From Vogesella mureinivorans (GTDB lineage: Bacteria; Pseudomonadota; Gammaproteobacteria; Burkholderiales; Chromobacteriaceae), in the NCBI RefSeq assembly GCF_007644035.1, contig NZ_VMTV02000047.1:1-64000 (forward strand): a stretch of 64,000 bases of DNA, read 5' to 3'. Within the stretch, counting starts at the first letter, position 1, and every line of letters begins with the position of its first letter. The translations under genes and the position numbers were made by a program. A model generated the notes under the pieces. The model was not told the DNA's origin, made no database searches, and was given only the letters and a program-made list of their open reading frames with translations. Of this stretch, positions 42,397 to 51,522 are shown piece by piece.

Positions 42397-43383
42397 TCAC
42401 AATCTCTCTATATCAATTTCATTTGAGAATATAGCACTCACTTTAAAATCGTATGGCACATTAACGAATTGGATGGCATTCTTTACACGTTCATAGTTAA
42501 AGAAAAAATTGCACTCACTAAAATCGTGTAAGTATGCTTGTCGTACAATAGCGCCCAACACAGGGGCGTGAGGATGATCGTATGCGCCAGCACTATTTGT
42601 TGAAATCATGTAATTTCTGCAGCGAATCCGCTCTAACCATTTAGATGATGTGCTATGAACCGAGCCATGATGTGATATTTTCACTATATCGCATTGTAGT
42701 TCTTCATTCTTACCCAAAAACTTCCCCAGTGCCAAGTCAATATCAAATGGATGTGCATCGCCCAAAAACAGCATTACTTTTTTATTGGCCTCGACAATCA
42801 TGGCAATGGAAGTTCTATTTATAAAGTCACTTTTTATAGGCTTGCGTTGATTTAATATTTTATCAATATCACAATCAACAATTTTCGCAGCCAAACTAAC
42901 TTTTCTAGATATGTTCTGTTGCTCACTTCGCTCGGCAGATAACAACTCTTCAAAATCTGATTTATATTTATTCAGAACTGTCCTAGGTGGCGATATGATT
43001 CGCAGCTTAAATTCACCCACCTCAATTACAGCACCGTCTACTGCAGGATAAATAACGTCATCACTACGTAAAAGACCGGCTAAACTATTAACATCACCGA
43101 CTGAAACTTTATTACCACTCTGGAAATAGTGAAGGTCAGGCATGTTGACAATAAAATCAAAAGCCTCACCAGGAATCCTATTCTTCAAAAATTGCACTAT
43201 TCCACCAATATGGTCATTATCTTGGTGTGTAATTACTATGGTACATTTCTTATTTTTCCCATTAATGATACCTCTCAGAGCTGCCGCTGTTGTAGGCATA
43301 CCGCCATCTATGACCAGGATGTTTTTATCGTCTTCCAACACAAGAGAATCGCCAGTATTAGCAGGCAGGAAGTGCAATTTCAT
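42397..43383 (-). CDS. Metallo-beta-lactamase-fold hydrolase in the ABC-3C operon
   Basis: A 328-residue (or 347-residue from 43440) ComEC/Rec2-like MBL-fold protein. Metal ligands: IVITHQDNDHIGG (HxDxDH), a further Asp in LFLGDAHPFDID and KISHHGSVHS. The family start MKLHFLPANTGDSLVLED at 43383 is the likely N-terminus. Members cut nucleic acids or nucleotides. It is the first gene of the operon and ends two bases before the protease-like gene. It may therefore be a second effector or a nuclease arm of the same system. MBL-fold genes are known partners of ABC-3C loci. Confidence 0.82.
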   Translation of the reverse strand: MKLHFLPANTGDSLVLEDDKNILVIDGGMPTTAAALRGIINGKNKKCTIVITHQDNDHIGGIVQFLKNRIPGEAFDFIVNMPDLHYFQSGNKVSVGDVNSLAGLLRSDDVIYPAVDGAVIEVGEFKLRIISPPRTVLNKYKSDFEELLSAERSEQQNISRKVSLAAKIVDCDIDKILNQRKPIKSDFINRTSIAMIVEANKKVMLFLGDAHPFDIDLALGKFLGKNEELQCDIVKISHHGSVHSTSSKWLERIRCRNYMISTNSAGAYDHPHAPVLGAIVRQAYLHDFSECNFFFNYERVKNAIQFVNVPYDFKVSAIFSNEIDIERL

Positions 43384-43698
43384 ATTTAAAGAAATGTTTA
43401 AAGTAAAATAATTAATTATTGCAATTTGTGGTGTATTCAAAGCACCTCGTCACAACAGGCACATCACCCCCTCCATGCTATCACGTAAGCATAAATTTCC
43501 GATGCTGCAACATCGGAAGATTGCTCACGGTTGACTCGTTGGTCTCAGTTACTCCTAAAAGATGAAACACACTACTTTTAGGCTGGCTACTTCTGATCTC
43601 TTATCATTAGAATGAAACCCCGTATCAACCCCAGACAGGCTAAGGCTTGTCTACTGGAGTACAAGCGTACAAAACATCTGAAGCTGCTCGTTCCAATC
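43384..43698. other. Island A right end: ABC-3C promoter and junction
   Basis: AT-rich upstream region of the ABC-3C operon, with a CCGATG-CTGCAA-CATCGG hairpin near 43499-43516. From about 43612 an open frame (MKPRINPRQAKACLLEYKR) runs into the second rlmD tail at 43695. These leading 28 codons have no counterpart in rlmD and are probably junction sequence. No other gene is seen. Confidence 0.45.
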
Positions 43699-44025
43699 GT
43701 GAACATGTTCCCGCACACCGGCCACGTGGAGTCCATTGCCTGGTTCGAAAAAACCAGCCCGTGCATGACCCACGCGGAAGTAGCGGAAATGGAAGCACGC
43801 GAAGAAGCCGAGCGCGATGCCGCCCGTGCCATCGCCATTGCCGCCCGCGAAGTGCGTGAAATCCAGCTGGCCGAGCTGCGTGCCATCGAAAAGGCTGAAA
43901 AGCAGGCCGCCAAAGCCGCCCGCACTGCCGAGTTCCAGGCCCGCACTGCGGCCAACGCTGAAAAGCGCGCTGCTTTCGAAGCCCGCCAGGTAGAGGGTGA
44001 GGCGGGTAGCGAGCAGGCTGAGTAA
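43612..44025 (+). pseudogene. rlmD tail, copy 2, fused to unrelated junction codons
   Basis: An open frame of 137 codons. The last 109 equal the RlmD C-terminus from [20 protein letters not shown] to the stop, with one replacement (Ala to Val in EARQVEGEAG) and a few silent changes. The methyltransferase core is absent, so it cannot be functional. It is followed by its own terminator at 44064. Confidence 0.85.
43695..44025 (+). repeat. rlmD 3'-end repeat, copy 2
   Basis: Begins ATCGTGAACATGTTCCCGCA, sharing ATCGTGAACATG with copy 1. About five substitutions separate it from copy 1. After the stop the sequence (ACGCGAAGGCAGCAGC) differs from copies 1 and 3. It marks the boundary between the ABC-3C island and the Fic island. 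Confidence 0.9.
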
Positions 44026-44063
44026 ACGCGAAGGCAGCAGCTAAACGCCAAAGCCAAACACTG

Positions 44064-44100
44064 AGGACAGCACCGGTTCACCCCGGTTGCTGTCCTTTTT
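44064..44100 (+). terminator. Terminator after rlmD tail copy 2
   Basis: AGGACAGCA and TGCTGTCCT stem with inner CCGG pairing, followed by six T residues (to 44101). Sequence unlike the terminator after copy 3, which suggests this tail and its terminator came from a different rlmD locus. Confidence 0.85.
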
Positions 44101-44104
44101 TGTT

Positions 44105-44142
44105 GGCTGACAGAGTCTGCCACCATGCAGACTCTGTCAGCC
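44105..44142. repeat. Perfect 16-bp inverted repeat in the Fic island
   Basis: GGCTGACAGAGTCTGC (44105-44120), six-base loop, then the exact complement (44127-44142). It directly follows the terminator of tail copy 2. It may be a second terminator, a recombinase-recognition structure or an mRNA end element. Confidence 0.65.
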
Positions 44143-44496
44143 TTTACCAAGGCACAGCTGGCAGTAGGGCGCCAACTGCAGCAGCTGCACCCTACCCCAA
44201 CCGGACGTCAGAGATGTGCCACTCCAAGCTATCCGCCACCGTGAACGAGGAATTGCCTCTAAAAAAATTGCACCCTCAACCATGAAAAACACTCATGCTA
44301 ATTTAAAATTCAGCCCGTGTATTTCACAAGACAGATTGGCAAATTCACGAAACACCTGCTGAAATACAAGATCACACGCAACCAAGCACTGCGCAACAAC
44401 ACTCCTCCCAAGAACGCCACCCGCCACACCCTTGTAAGCATTTTTCAGAAAACGTAGTAGTATTTAATCGTTTCCACAGTGCGCTAATCGAAAATC
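44143..44496. other. Gap upstream of the Fic gene
   Basis: 354 bases with mixed composition. No protein-coding or RNA gene is convincing. The AT-rich part near 44430-44490 (TAGTAGTATTTAATCG) probably contains the fic promoter. Confidence 0.4.
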
Positions 44497-46047
44497 ATGC
44501 CACGTATCGGGTATCAATGGCTGTCCCAAACCTATGACGTGCGCCCCGTGCACCCGTTCGTGGTGCAAAGCGAGATCGGCCGCACCCGTTCAACTTCGAT
44601 GCGCGATGGCATCCGCAGTGAAGTCTACCCAGAGAACTATCGCCCAGAGCCAACCCTTCCGGCGCACCTGACCTTTGCCTTCAAGCATGAGGGGGTGCAT
44701 CTTGAGTTCCTGGTGCGGCTTTATCGGCTACCGCAGGTGCAAACCGAACTGGAGCGGTGGATTCAGAGTGAACCAACCGGTGCCTACGCTCGGCGCGCTT
44801 GCTTCTTGTATGAATGGTTGATGCCCGAGACATTGAACGTTGCCGGCGTCTCCAAGGGCAACTACGTCGATGCGCTTGATCCGGAGCGGTTTATTACCGG
44901 CCACCCAGTGAATAACCCGCGATGGCGTGTGCGGGATAACCTGCCCGGCTCGCGTGAGTTCTGCCCGGTTGTCTGGCGCACGGATGAGGTGCTACAGGCG
45001 GAAAGCTACGACATTCCAGCGCAGCTTGCGCAGCTGGAGGCGGACTACGGTATCGACCTGATCCTGCGCAGCACGGTATGGCTGACCGTGAAGGAAAGTC
45101 GCGCCAGTTTTCAGATAGAGCGAGAACAGGGCCAGGAGGATCGAATTCGCCGCTTTGCCGCGGTGATGGAAAGGGAGTGCGGACTGCATGAAAACCCATT
45201 CGCCCCAGAAACACTCTCGGCGCTGCAGCATGGCATCCTCGGCACATCAGCCTTGCGCTATGGTCTGCGGAAGTCTCCTGTATTTGTTGGTCACGTCGCT
45301 CGCTATCAGCAGGTAGTGGACTACATCGGCCCTCATTGGCTTGAGGCAGAAGCAATGCTGGGCGGGCTGTCCGCTTTTCTGGACCGCAGCGCTGGTGTTG
45401 CCGCTGTGGTGCGCGCAGCCGTCGCCTCTTTTGGCTTCGTTTACGTGCACCCGATGGCTGATGGCAATGGCCGAATCTCACGCTTCCTGATTAATGATGT
45501 ATTGCGCAGGGATGGCATTCTGCCGGCACCGATGATCTTGCCTGTATCAGCCACCATTACCCACAGCACCTATAACCGAGCAGACTACGATCGGGTGCTG
45601 GAGCGTTTCTCGAAGCCATTGATGCGTCACTACGCAGAGCATTACCGCTTTGGTGAGACCGTGCAGGCGGAAGATGGCGTCGAATACAATTTTCACTTCA
45701 GTGCTTACGATGACGCGCTACCAGCCTGGCGCTACCCGGACCTCACTGCCCATGTTGGCTATCTTGCCAAGGTCATTCACCAGACACTAACGCATGAGAT
45801 GCGCGATGAGGCCCACTTTCTGCAAGCCAACGAGCGTGCCCGACAGGCAATCAAACAGGTGCTGGAAGCACCGGATAATGAGCTTGATGTGATCATCCGC
45901 AGTGTTCGGGAGAACAACAATCGAATCTCCAACAAACTGACCAGGCTCTACCCAGTGCTGGCCGAAAAGCAGGTCATTGCAGAGCACATCTGCCATGCAG
46001 TGATGGAGGCATTCTCGGACTCGACCGGCAACAATGAAACCTCGTAG
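44497..46047 (+). CDS. Fic-domain protein (AMPylation-type enzyme)
   Basis: A 516-residue Fic protein. The active-site loop is FVYVHPMADGNGRISRFLIN (HPxxDGNGRxxR form) with catalytic His and the phosphate-binding Gly-Asn-Gly-Arg. Upstream, TVKESRASFQIERE fits the (S/T)xxxE inhibitory helix of Fic enzymes that hold themselves inactive. No antitoxin gene lies beside it, in agreement with self-inhibition. The C-terminal 130 residues are helical (DELDVIIRSVRENNNRISNKL-like) and may bind a partner. Fic enzymes usually transfer AMP to Ser/Thr/Tyr hydroxyls; in islands they often act as toxins or phage-defence proteins. No ribosome site is strong; the ATG at 44497 is the first with family similarity. 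Confidence 0.87.
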   Translation: MPRIGYQWLSQTYDVRPVHPFVVQSEIGRTRSTSMRDGIRSEVYPENYRPEPTLPAHLTFAFKHEGVHLEFLVRLYRLPQVQTELERWIQSEPTGAYARRACFLYEWLMPETLNVAGVSKGNYVDALDPERFITGHPVNNPRWRVRDNLPGSREFCPVVWRTDEVLQAESYDIPAQLAQLEADYGIDLILRSTVWLTVKESRASFQIEREQGQEDRIRRFAAVMERECGLHENPFAPETLSALQHGILGTSALRYGLRKSPVFVGHVARYQQVVDYIGPHWLEAEAMLGGLSAFLDRSAGVAAVVRAAVASFGFVYVHPMADGNGRISRFLINDVLRRDGILPAPMILPVSATITHSTYNRADYDRVLERFSKPLMRHYAEHYRFGETVQAEDGVEYNFHFSAYDDALPAWRYPDLTAHVGYLAKVIHQTLTHEMRDEAHFLQANERARQAIKQVLEAPDNELDVIIRSVRENNNRISNKLTRLYPVLAEKQVIAEHICHAVMEAFSDSTGNNETS

Positions 46048-46194
46048 AATCAAGCCGGCCAGAGGTATAGACGATGCGTCCTCCCAGGCCGGTTTTCCCC
46101 CTTTGTCCTGCTGCTCCTCCCCCCGATAGTTTCCCAATTCTTTACTACCGCAAGAATCTTCAAGATAATCAAAGCACTCAGTGACGAGCTGAAG
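46048..46194. other. Fic island right end
   Basis: 147 bases containing a long imperfect hairpin (AAGCCGGCC near 46053 against AGGCCGGTT near 46089) that probably ends the fic transcript, followed by AT-rich junction sequence up to the third rlmD tail. Confidence 0.45.
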
Positions 46195-46537
46195 CGTGAA
46201 CATGTTCCCGCACACCGGCCACGTGGAGTCCATCGCCTGGTTCGAAAAAACCAGCCCCTGCATGACCCACGCGGAAGTAGCGGAAATGGAAGCACGCGAA
46301 GAAGCCGAGCGCGATGCCGCCCGTGCCATCGCCATTGCCGCCCGCGAAGTGCGTGAAATCCAGCTGGCCGAGCTGCGTGCCATCGAAAAGGCTGAAAAGC
46401 AGGCCGCCAAAGCCGCCCGCACTGCCGAGTTCCAGGCCCGCACTGCGGCCAACGCGGAAAAGTGCGCTGCCTTCGAAGCCCGCCAGGCAGAGGGTGAGGC
46501 TGGTAGCGAGCAAGCGGAGTAAGCGCTAAAGCAGGGC
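46195..46537 (+). repeat. rlmD 3'-end repeat, copy 3 (probable original chromosomal tail)
   Basis: Begins CGTGAACATGTTCCCGCACA and runs to the stop at 46522 and on through GCGCTAAAGCAGGGC, shared with copy 1. About six differences from copy 1, including Arg to Cys in AANAEKCAAFEAR. It is followed by a good terminator at 46569. An open frame of 108 codons remains ([12 protein letters not shown] to the stop), without a methyltransferase core. It is best read as the displaced 3' end of the resident rlmD. Confidence 0.9.
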
Positions 46538-46568
46538 CTGGCCCTGCTGGCGTTACGCTGTAACACAC

Positions 46569-46607
46569 AAAAAGGCAGCCCCGTTTCACGACAGGGCTGC
46601 CTTTTTT
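46569..46607. terminator. Terminator after rlmD tail copy 3 (original rlmD terminator?)
   Basis: AAAAAGGCAGCCC and GGGCTGCCTTTTTT around a 12-base loop. It can work in both directions and may also close the minus-strand pilY1 operon. Confidence 0.9.
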
Positions 46608-46714
46608 ATTGGCCATTTTCAATCGACTACGGGCAGGCCGCTGGCATGGGGGGCGACCGGGTTGCCGAGAAGCACCTTCATGGCTGGCTGCCCGTAACCC
46701 AACCCTGATTGCTG

Positions 46715-49700
46715 CTAGTCCGTGATGATTTCTCGCCAGGAGGTACGTTTAACAATACGCGAGGTACCGCAGGCAACCGGGCCGATCACGTTGCCGTTAT
46801 AGCTCAGATAGCATTTATTACCCTGCTTGAAGGTATTACGGCGCAGCAAACCATAAGAGCCCGCCAGCGACAGGCTACCAGGGCCGCCAATACCGGCAGC
46901 CAGCTGACGCGCTTTGGCTTCGGTATAGCCGCGGGCAATCAGCTGGGCTACCAGCGCTTCTACTTCGGGAGTAAGCGGCGGGTTGATGATCCCCTCCAGC
47001 GGCTTGCCAGTCAGGCTGAAGTTATCGTACGGATAAGTAACGTACTCGGACTCGCAGGCATCGGTACCCGACTTGCGGTAATCGGTTTCAAAGATGACAC
47101 GGGTTTTGCCAAAAACCTCCAGATTCACCACGTTTTCCAGCGGCAACTCCAGATCAACATAGAAGCCCAGCTTGTAGCTGGCCAGGCTGTACGCGCTTTT
47201 GCCATCGACACTGGGCAGGGTACGCACGCCGCTGGTGACGCAACTGGCGTTGTTGACTGCCGAGCCAGGGTAGGCCAGCGAGCCATAGTCAAACACATGG
47301 CGGGTTTTGGGCATGGTGGTGGCGGGAAAGTGCTCTACGCCCACTGCGGCCAACTCGCTGCGGTTGCAGGTATAGCCACCAAAGTCCCAGATGCTGTACA
47401 GGCTGCGCGTGGTGGACTCGCCGGTGCAACCCGCCGTGTCTTTGTCGCAGGATTCCAGGAACTTGCCGCCGGAGAACGTCAGCACCAGGTTGGGCTTGCT
47501 GGCGGTGCGGCTCAGGCTAAGCGTGGGGTGTAGCGATAGCTGTGGCGCCAGCACGACCGGCTGTGCTTTGCCATCCGGGCCGGTGGCGACAAAGAGGCTG
47601 CGGGCTGTCCATTGGCTGGTGTTGCTGTTGCTCACGTCAAAGCGCCAGATATTGCCTTTCAGGTCGCCCGCGTAGATCAGGTCGACTTTGCCATCTTTGT
47701 TGAGGTCGTAATAGGAAAAGTCGGACAGACCGTTAGCGCCACTGGTACTTTCCACCACCATTTTTTTGTAGTTGGCCGCAGCCCAGCGGTTACGCGCATT
47801 GACCGGCAAGAAGAACATGGCGGCTTTGCCGTCGGTGCTGTTGTAACCGTTGGGCGAGACCACGTACCAGTTGCCATCGTTCAGCTGCAGTATCTGCGGC
47901 TGGGCAAACGTGAGGCCCAGATCGCTGTCGTCGCTGGCGGTGAATTCCCACTGCACTACGTCGTTAGCCTTGCTTTCCTGCAGGTTGGCCGGCGTGGTGA
48001 CATCCAGCAAAAACAGGCTGCGGCCACCACCACGCAAGCCACCTGCCAGCAGGGTTTTCCAGCGGCTATCGGCCCAGGCGGCGCTGCTGTGCAGCTGGCC
48101 ATCTACAAAGTAGCGGTGGCTATAGCCCTGCTCGGTCAGGTCGATCAATGGCGACTGCCCCACGGTGGAGGACAAGAACACTTTGGGAATAAAGGCAAAG
48201 CGCTCTACCCCGCTGGCCGCATCAAAGCCATGCAACATGCCATCATTGGCACCCACGTACAGCATGGGGGCGCGGGTTTTGTTGTTGTTGTAAAAATTGG
48301 TATAGCTACTGTCGCTGCGAAAGCCGCTGACCGGCGCGGGAACATAGGCGCCACGCGAGTGCAGGATGTCACCCAGCTTGGTACGGCTACGCACGCGAAA
48401 CTTGCCGGTGCTGGTGCCTTCGTTGCTGGCGCTGCCGCGCAGGTAATCCACACGGCTACTGGCTACGCTGATGTTTTCGGCGCTCTCGCGCAGCGACGGC
48501 AGCAGGTTGTAGGCAGCCAGCCCCAGGCTGGTAGCGGTAAACGGAATGGCTTTCACATTGTCATGGCTGACACCGGCGATGATCTGCCGGCTGCTGCTGA
48601 CAGGCAGTAGCTCGGCCGCCGACCACAGTGTGGTAACAAACTTTTTCTGTATTTCATCGTATTTTTTGGCGACCAGGCTACCGGACCAGTCGGCAGAGTC
48701 GTACCCGCCGGTGTATTCGGCGGTGTCGGTTTCCAGCTTGCTGTTACTGCCCACCGCCGGCACCAGAAACGGCGCCTGCTGCTGGATGGTGCTGAAAATG
48801 CGGTCCAGCTGCTGCTCCAGTTTCAGCGGGTTGGTGGCAGATGCGTAGGCATCCGGCACGCCATCGCCATCGGCGTCCCACTGGCTGCTGTCTACCAGGG
48901 CATTGGGGTCGCTGCCGGTCTTGGCGTCGGTATAGCCACCGTATTTGGCCATATACCACAGCGGCGACTGCAGCCGCTCTACCGTCGATTCACCATTACT
49001 TACCGTAAAGATACGGTCGAAGTTTTCCGGCAGGATCGGGCAGCTGTTACGGCGCGGGCTGTTGATCAGGCCGTACAGCAGGCTGTAGTAAGGCTGGTTG
49101 CTGGCAATACACTCGATGCTGGTGCCTTTGTAGCCGTTCCAGGTCAATGCCCAGGGTTCGTCTTCTTTCTCGCGTATCACCAGATAAGGGCCGGTCTTGT
49201 TGCCGTCGCTGGCCCCGGCTAGCGGGCTGACACCGGAAATGATGAAACCGGCGTAGGTTTGCGCACCGTTGGCCGCATAGAAGGTATCCACCTTGACGCG
49301 CACCGTATTACTGCTGTCTTTGCTGACACGGTAATCCACAATGTGGTCAACGTCCCAGTCACTGCCGTCTTCGGAGTTCTCGAAATTCACCCGGAAGCGA
49401 TAGCAATTGGGCCAGGTGCAACTGCTGTCGCTTTTGAACAGGTAGTAATCCACGATGGACATGGTATTGCCGCCAGAGCGCGCATACGGGATGAACGTGA
49501 CAGTCTGCTGCGGAAACTTCAGTTCAACTTTGGGTAGCGAGTTGGACAGCGCAATGGCAAAGGTACGCACAGTGGGCTTGCTCTTGCCGGCAGGCACGGT
49601 CACGTCCACCAGTGGCTTGGTGCGCGCGTAATAGGCGGCCGCCGCGCCATAGAAACCGCCCTGGCGGGTGGGCTCTTCCGGCGAGATACCACGCACATTG

Positions 49701-51232
49701 AACGAGCTGGCCGATTTGCCGGTAGGCAGGCCCACACTGCTATTGTTGCCGCTGACCTGGCCGATCATGATGGTCTTCATCGCGCCGGCAAACTCCTTGT
49801 CCCAGAGCGTACTGGCCAGCGTACTGACATTCAGATCATTCATGCGTGACTCGGCTGACATGCTCTCGAACGGCGAGCCGGGCAGCTTGCTGTCAAACGA
49901 CGACACGGCATCGCTAACCACGGTGATGAAAGGCTTGGAACACCAGTATTTGCCAGCATACGGTTTATAACTGGACCAGTTTTCCAGGAAGTTGAGGCCG
50001 ATATTGTTTCTGTCGATCGTGCGACTGCTACCCGCAGTAAAGTAATACGGCCCGCTATTGCCCGCGTAGTAGCGCAGTGCCTCGTAATACATTTCAGCCA
50101 GCGGGTTGCCCCAGTTACCGTCCCCGCCGCCGTTGTAGCCACCGCTATTGGGCTTGTAGATCATCAGTGCATCCAGCGTCTTGACGATGCCGCCCGCGAG
50201 GAAATCGCCATTACTGTCGATCTCGGTAGCAAAGCGGCGCATGTTGACGCGCAGTGCGGCACCGCTTTGCGGGCTGGCATAGATACTGGTAAACAGCGCG
50301 AACTCCATATTGTTGTCCACGCTGTACTTGTGCAGCAGGCCGGTAGGCTTGTAGGTGCTGCCGTACAGACGGCAGTTGGCCGTTTTGCCCAGCGCTTGCG
50401 CCGCTTCCAGGTCGTAGCTGGTGCAAGACTGCACCTTCGCCGTCATGCCGACCATCGCAGTGAAGCGGGTATTGTTGAGGTTGGCATTAGCTTCGCTACT
50501 GACCCACTGGGTGATGTCCACACCATTGCTGGCCGACGCCACCTTGATCACCGGGGTGCTGCCGTCGTCCGCATTGGCAAACACCAGCGTGTGCCCCAGG
50601 TCCAGCCGGCTCTTGATGGTATTGGTGGCACCCGACACGCTGACGCACAGGTTGCTATTACCGGCGTCGGAACAGGCACCCAGGGTACCCAGCCTGAAGC
50701 TGGATGGCACGTAATCCAGCAGGCTGCCCTGCCCCGACAGGTCCGCCGTGAACTGCTTGCCCCAGGCGTGGGCATCGCGCGGCACGCGGGAGCGCACCAG
50801 CACAGCGGTGTTACCCTCACGCTGGCCACCGTATAGTGACTTGCGCAATACGTCGGCACGGGACATGGCTACGTAATTCAGCAGGTTGCCAGACCAGTAG
50901 CTCCCACCGCATTTTTTGTCGGCCGTGTACTGTCTGGCCTCGAAAAGGTTGTTAGTGGTGACGTATTCGTAGCAGACGTTACTATTGAAATAACCGTAGT
51001 AGTCGATAGACGGCTTGAACTGCACATCGTACACACCGTCATCGTCCAGGTCGGTGGCGTCGTTGTAGGCTTCGACAAACATATTGCGGTCGCGCCCCAC
51101 CACCAGCACGTTCAGGGGCGGCTGCGAAACAGAGGTGCCGACCATGGGCAGGTTGGGCACAACCAGTGCGGCAGCGGGCAGTATCTGGCACGCCAGGATC
51201 AGGTATTTAAAGCGCTTAAATAATTTATTCAT
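46715..51232 (-). CDS. pilY1: PilY1-like type IV pilus tip protein, copy A (1505 residues)
   Basis: Very large exported protein. The N-terminus MNKLFKRFKYLILACQILPA is a signal peptide. The start 51232 is chosen for its GAGG site; an ATG at 51295 has none. The C-terminal third is the PilC/PilY1 beta-propeller: GDILHSRGAY, APMLYVGANDGMLHGFDAAS, FVDGQLHSSAAWADSRWKTL, then the calcium loop DLNKDGKVDLIYAGDLKGN at about residue 1175. The N-terminal part lacks the DxSxS MIDAS of the von Willebrand-like domain (NVLVVGRDRNMF instead) but has an EF-hand-like DLDDDGVYD and YWSGNLLNYVAMSRAD. PilY1 proteins cap pili, bind surfaces and control retraction. The C-terminus is RTSWREIITD, shared with copies B and C. 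Confidence 0.88.
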   Translation of the reverse strand: MNKLFKRFKYLILACQILPAAALVVPNLPMVGTSVSQPPLNVLVVGRDRNMFVEAYNDATDLDDDGVYDVQFKPSIDYYGYFNSNVCYEYVTTNNLFEARQYTADKKCGGSYWSGNLLNYVAMSRADVLRKSLYGGQREGNTAVLVRSRVPRDAHAWGKQFTADLSGQGSLLDYVPSSFRLGTLGACSDAGNSNLCVSVSGATNTIKSRLDLGHTLVFANADDGSTPVIKVASASNGVDITQWVSSEANANLNNTRFTAMVGMTAKVQSCTSYDLEAAQALGKTANCRLYGSTYKPTGLLHKYSVDNNMEFALFTSIYASPQSGAALRVNMRRFATEIDSNGDFLAGGIVKTLDALMIYKPNSGGYNGGGDGNWGNPLAEMYYEALRYYAGNSGPYYFTAGSSRTIDRNNIGLNFLENWSSYKPYAGKYWCSKPFITVVSDAVSSFDSKLPGSPFESMSAESRMNDLNVSTLASTLWDKEFAGAMKTIMIGQVSGNNSSVGLPTGKSASSFNVRGISPEEPTRQGGFYGAAAAYYARTKPLVDVTVPAGKSKPTVRTFAIALSNSLPKVELKFPQQTVTFIPYARSGGNTMSIVDYYLFKSDSSCTWPNCYRFRVNFENSEDGSDWDVDHIVDYRVSKDSSNTVRVKVDTFYAANGAQTYAGFIISGVSPLAGASDGNKTGPYLVIREKEDEPWALTWNGYKGTSIECIASNQPYYSLLYGLINSPRRNSCPILPENFDRIFTVSNGESTVERLQSPLWYMAKYGGYTDAKTGSDPNALVDSSQWDADGDGVPDAYASATNPLKLEQQLDRIFSTIQQQAPFLVPAVGSNSKLETDTAEYTGGYDSADWSGSLVAKKYDEIQKKFVTTLWSAAELLPVSSSRQIIAGVSHDNVKAIPFTATSLGLAAYNLLPSLRESAENISVASSRVDYLRGSASNEGTSTGKFRVRSRTKLGDILHSRGAYVPAPVSGFRSDSSYTNFYNNNKTRAPMLYVGANDGMLHGFDAASGVERFAFIPKVFLSSTVGQSPLIDLTEQGYSHRYFVDGQLHSSAAWADSRWKTLLAGGLRGGGRSLFLLDVTTPANLQESKANDVVQWEFTASDDSDLGLTFAQPQILQLNDGNWYVVSPNGYNSTDGKAAMFFLPVNARNRWAAANYKKMVVESTSGANGLSDFSYYDLNKDGKVDLIYAGDLKGNIWRFDVSNSNTSQWTARSLFVATGPDGKAQPVVLAPQLSLHPTLSLSRTASKPNLVLTFSGGKFLESCDKDTAGCTGESTTRSLYSIWDFGGYTCNRSELAAVGVEHFPATTMPKTRHVFDYGSLAYPGSAVNNASCVTSGVRTLPSVDGKSAYSLASYKLGFYVDLELPLENVVNLEVFGKTRVIFETDYRKSGTDACESEYVTYPYDNFSLTGKPLEGIINPPLTPEVEALVAQLIARGYTEAKARQLAAGIGGPGSLSLAGSYGLLRRNTFKQGNKCYLSYNGNVIGPVACGTSRIVKRTSWREIITD

Positions 51233-51522
51233 TCCAACCTCAAATCGCAAAGCCCTGCCCTCACGCTTTTGCCAACCCAGACAGCAACCACTCATTGTTT
51301 AAATATAAAATGCTAGCGAAAATACGCGATTATATAGAATTTATAATTATAAAATAAAAGCAAAATCAGGGTAATGGGTGCCGGATTACACGCAGCCACG
51401 CAGCGTGCGGGCTTGCCACCAAGCACATTCCGGCTAGCGCGCTTTTCCCGCTCAAGGCGCCTGAACCCTTGATGCGTCACCACGCCAACAAGCGCAATAG
51501 CAAGCGGCTAGATTGCCCGCCG
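51233..51522. other. Region between pilY1 copies A and B
   Basis: A 290-base gap. The 51296-51370 part is AT-rich (TATATAGAATTTATAATTAT) and is the likely promoter of copy A on the minus strand. The remainder near copy B's stop has weak GC-rich inverted repeats and no clear terminator. Confidence 0.4.

Noticed and set aside
38007-46537. CRISPR-like reading of the three equal repeats
   Set aside because: Only three copies of about 325 bases, protein-coding and separated by kilobases; they are rlmD tails.
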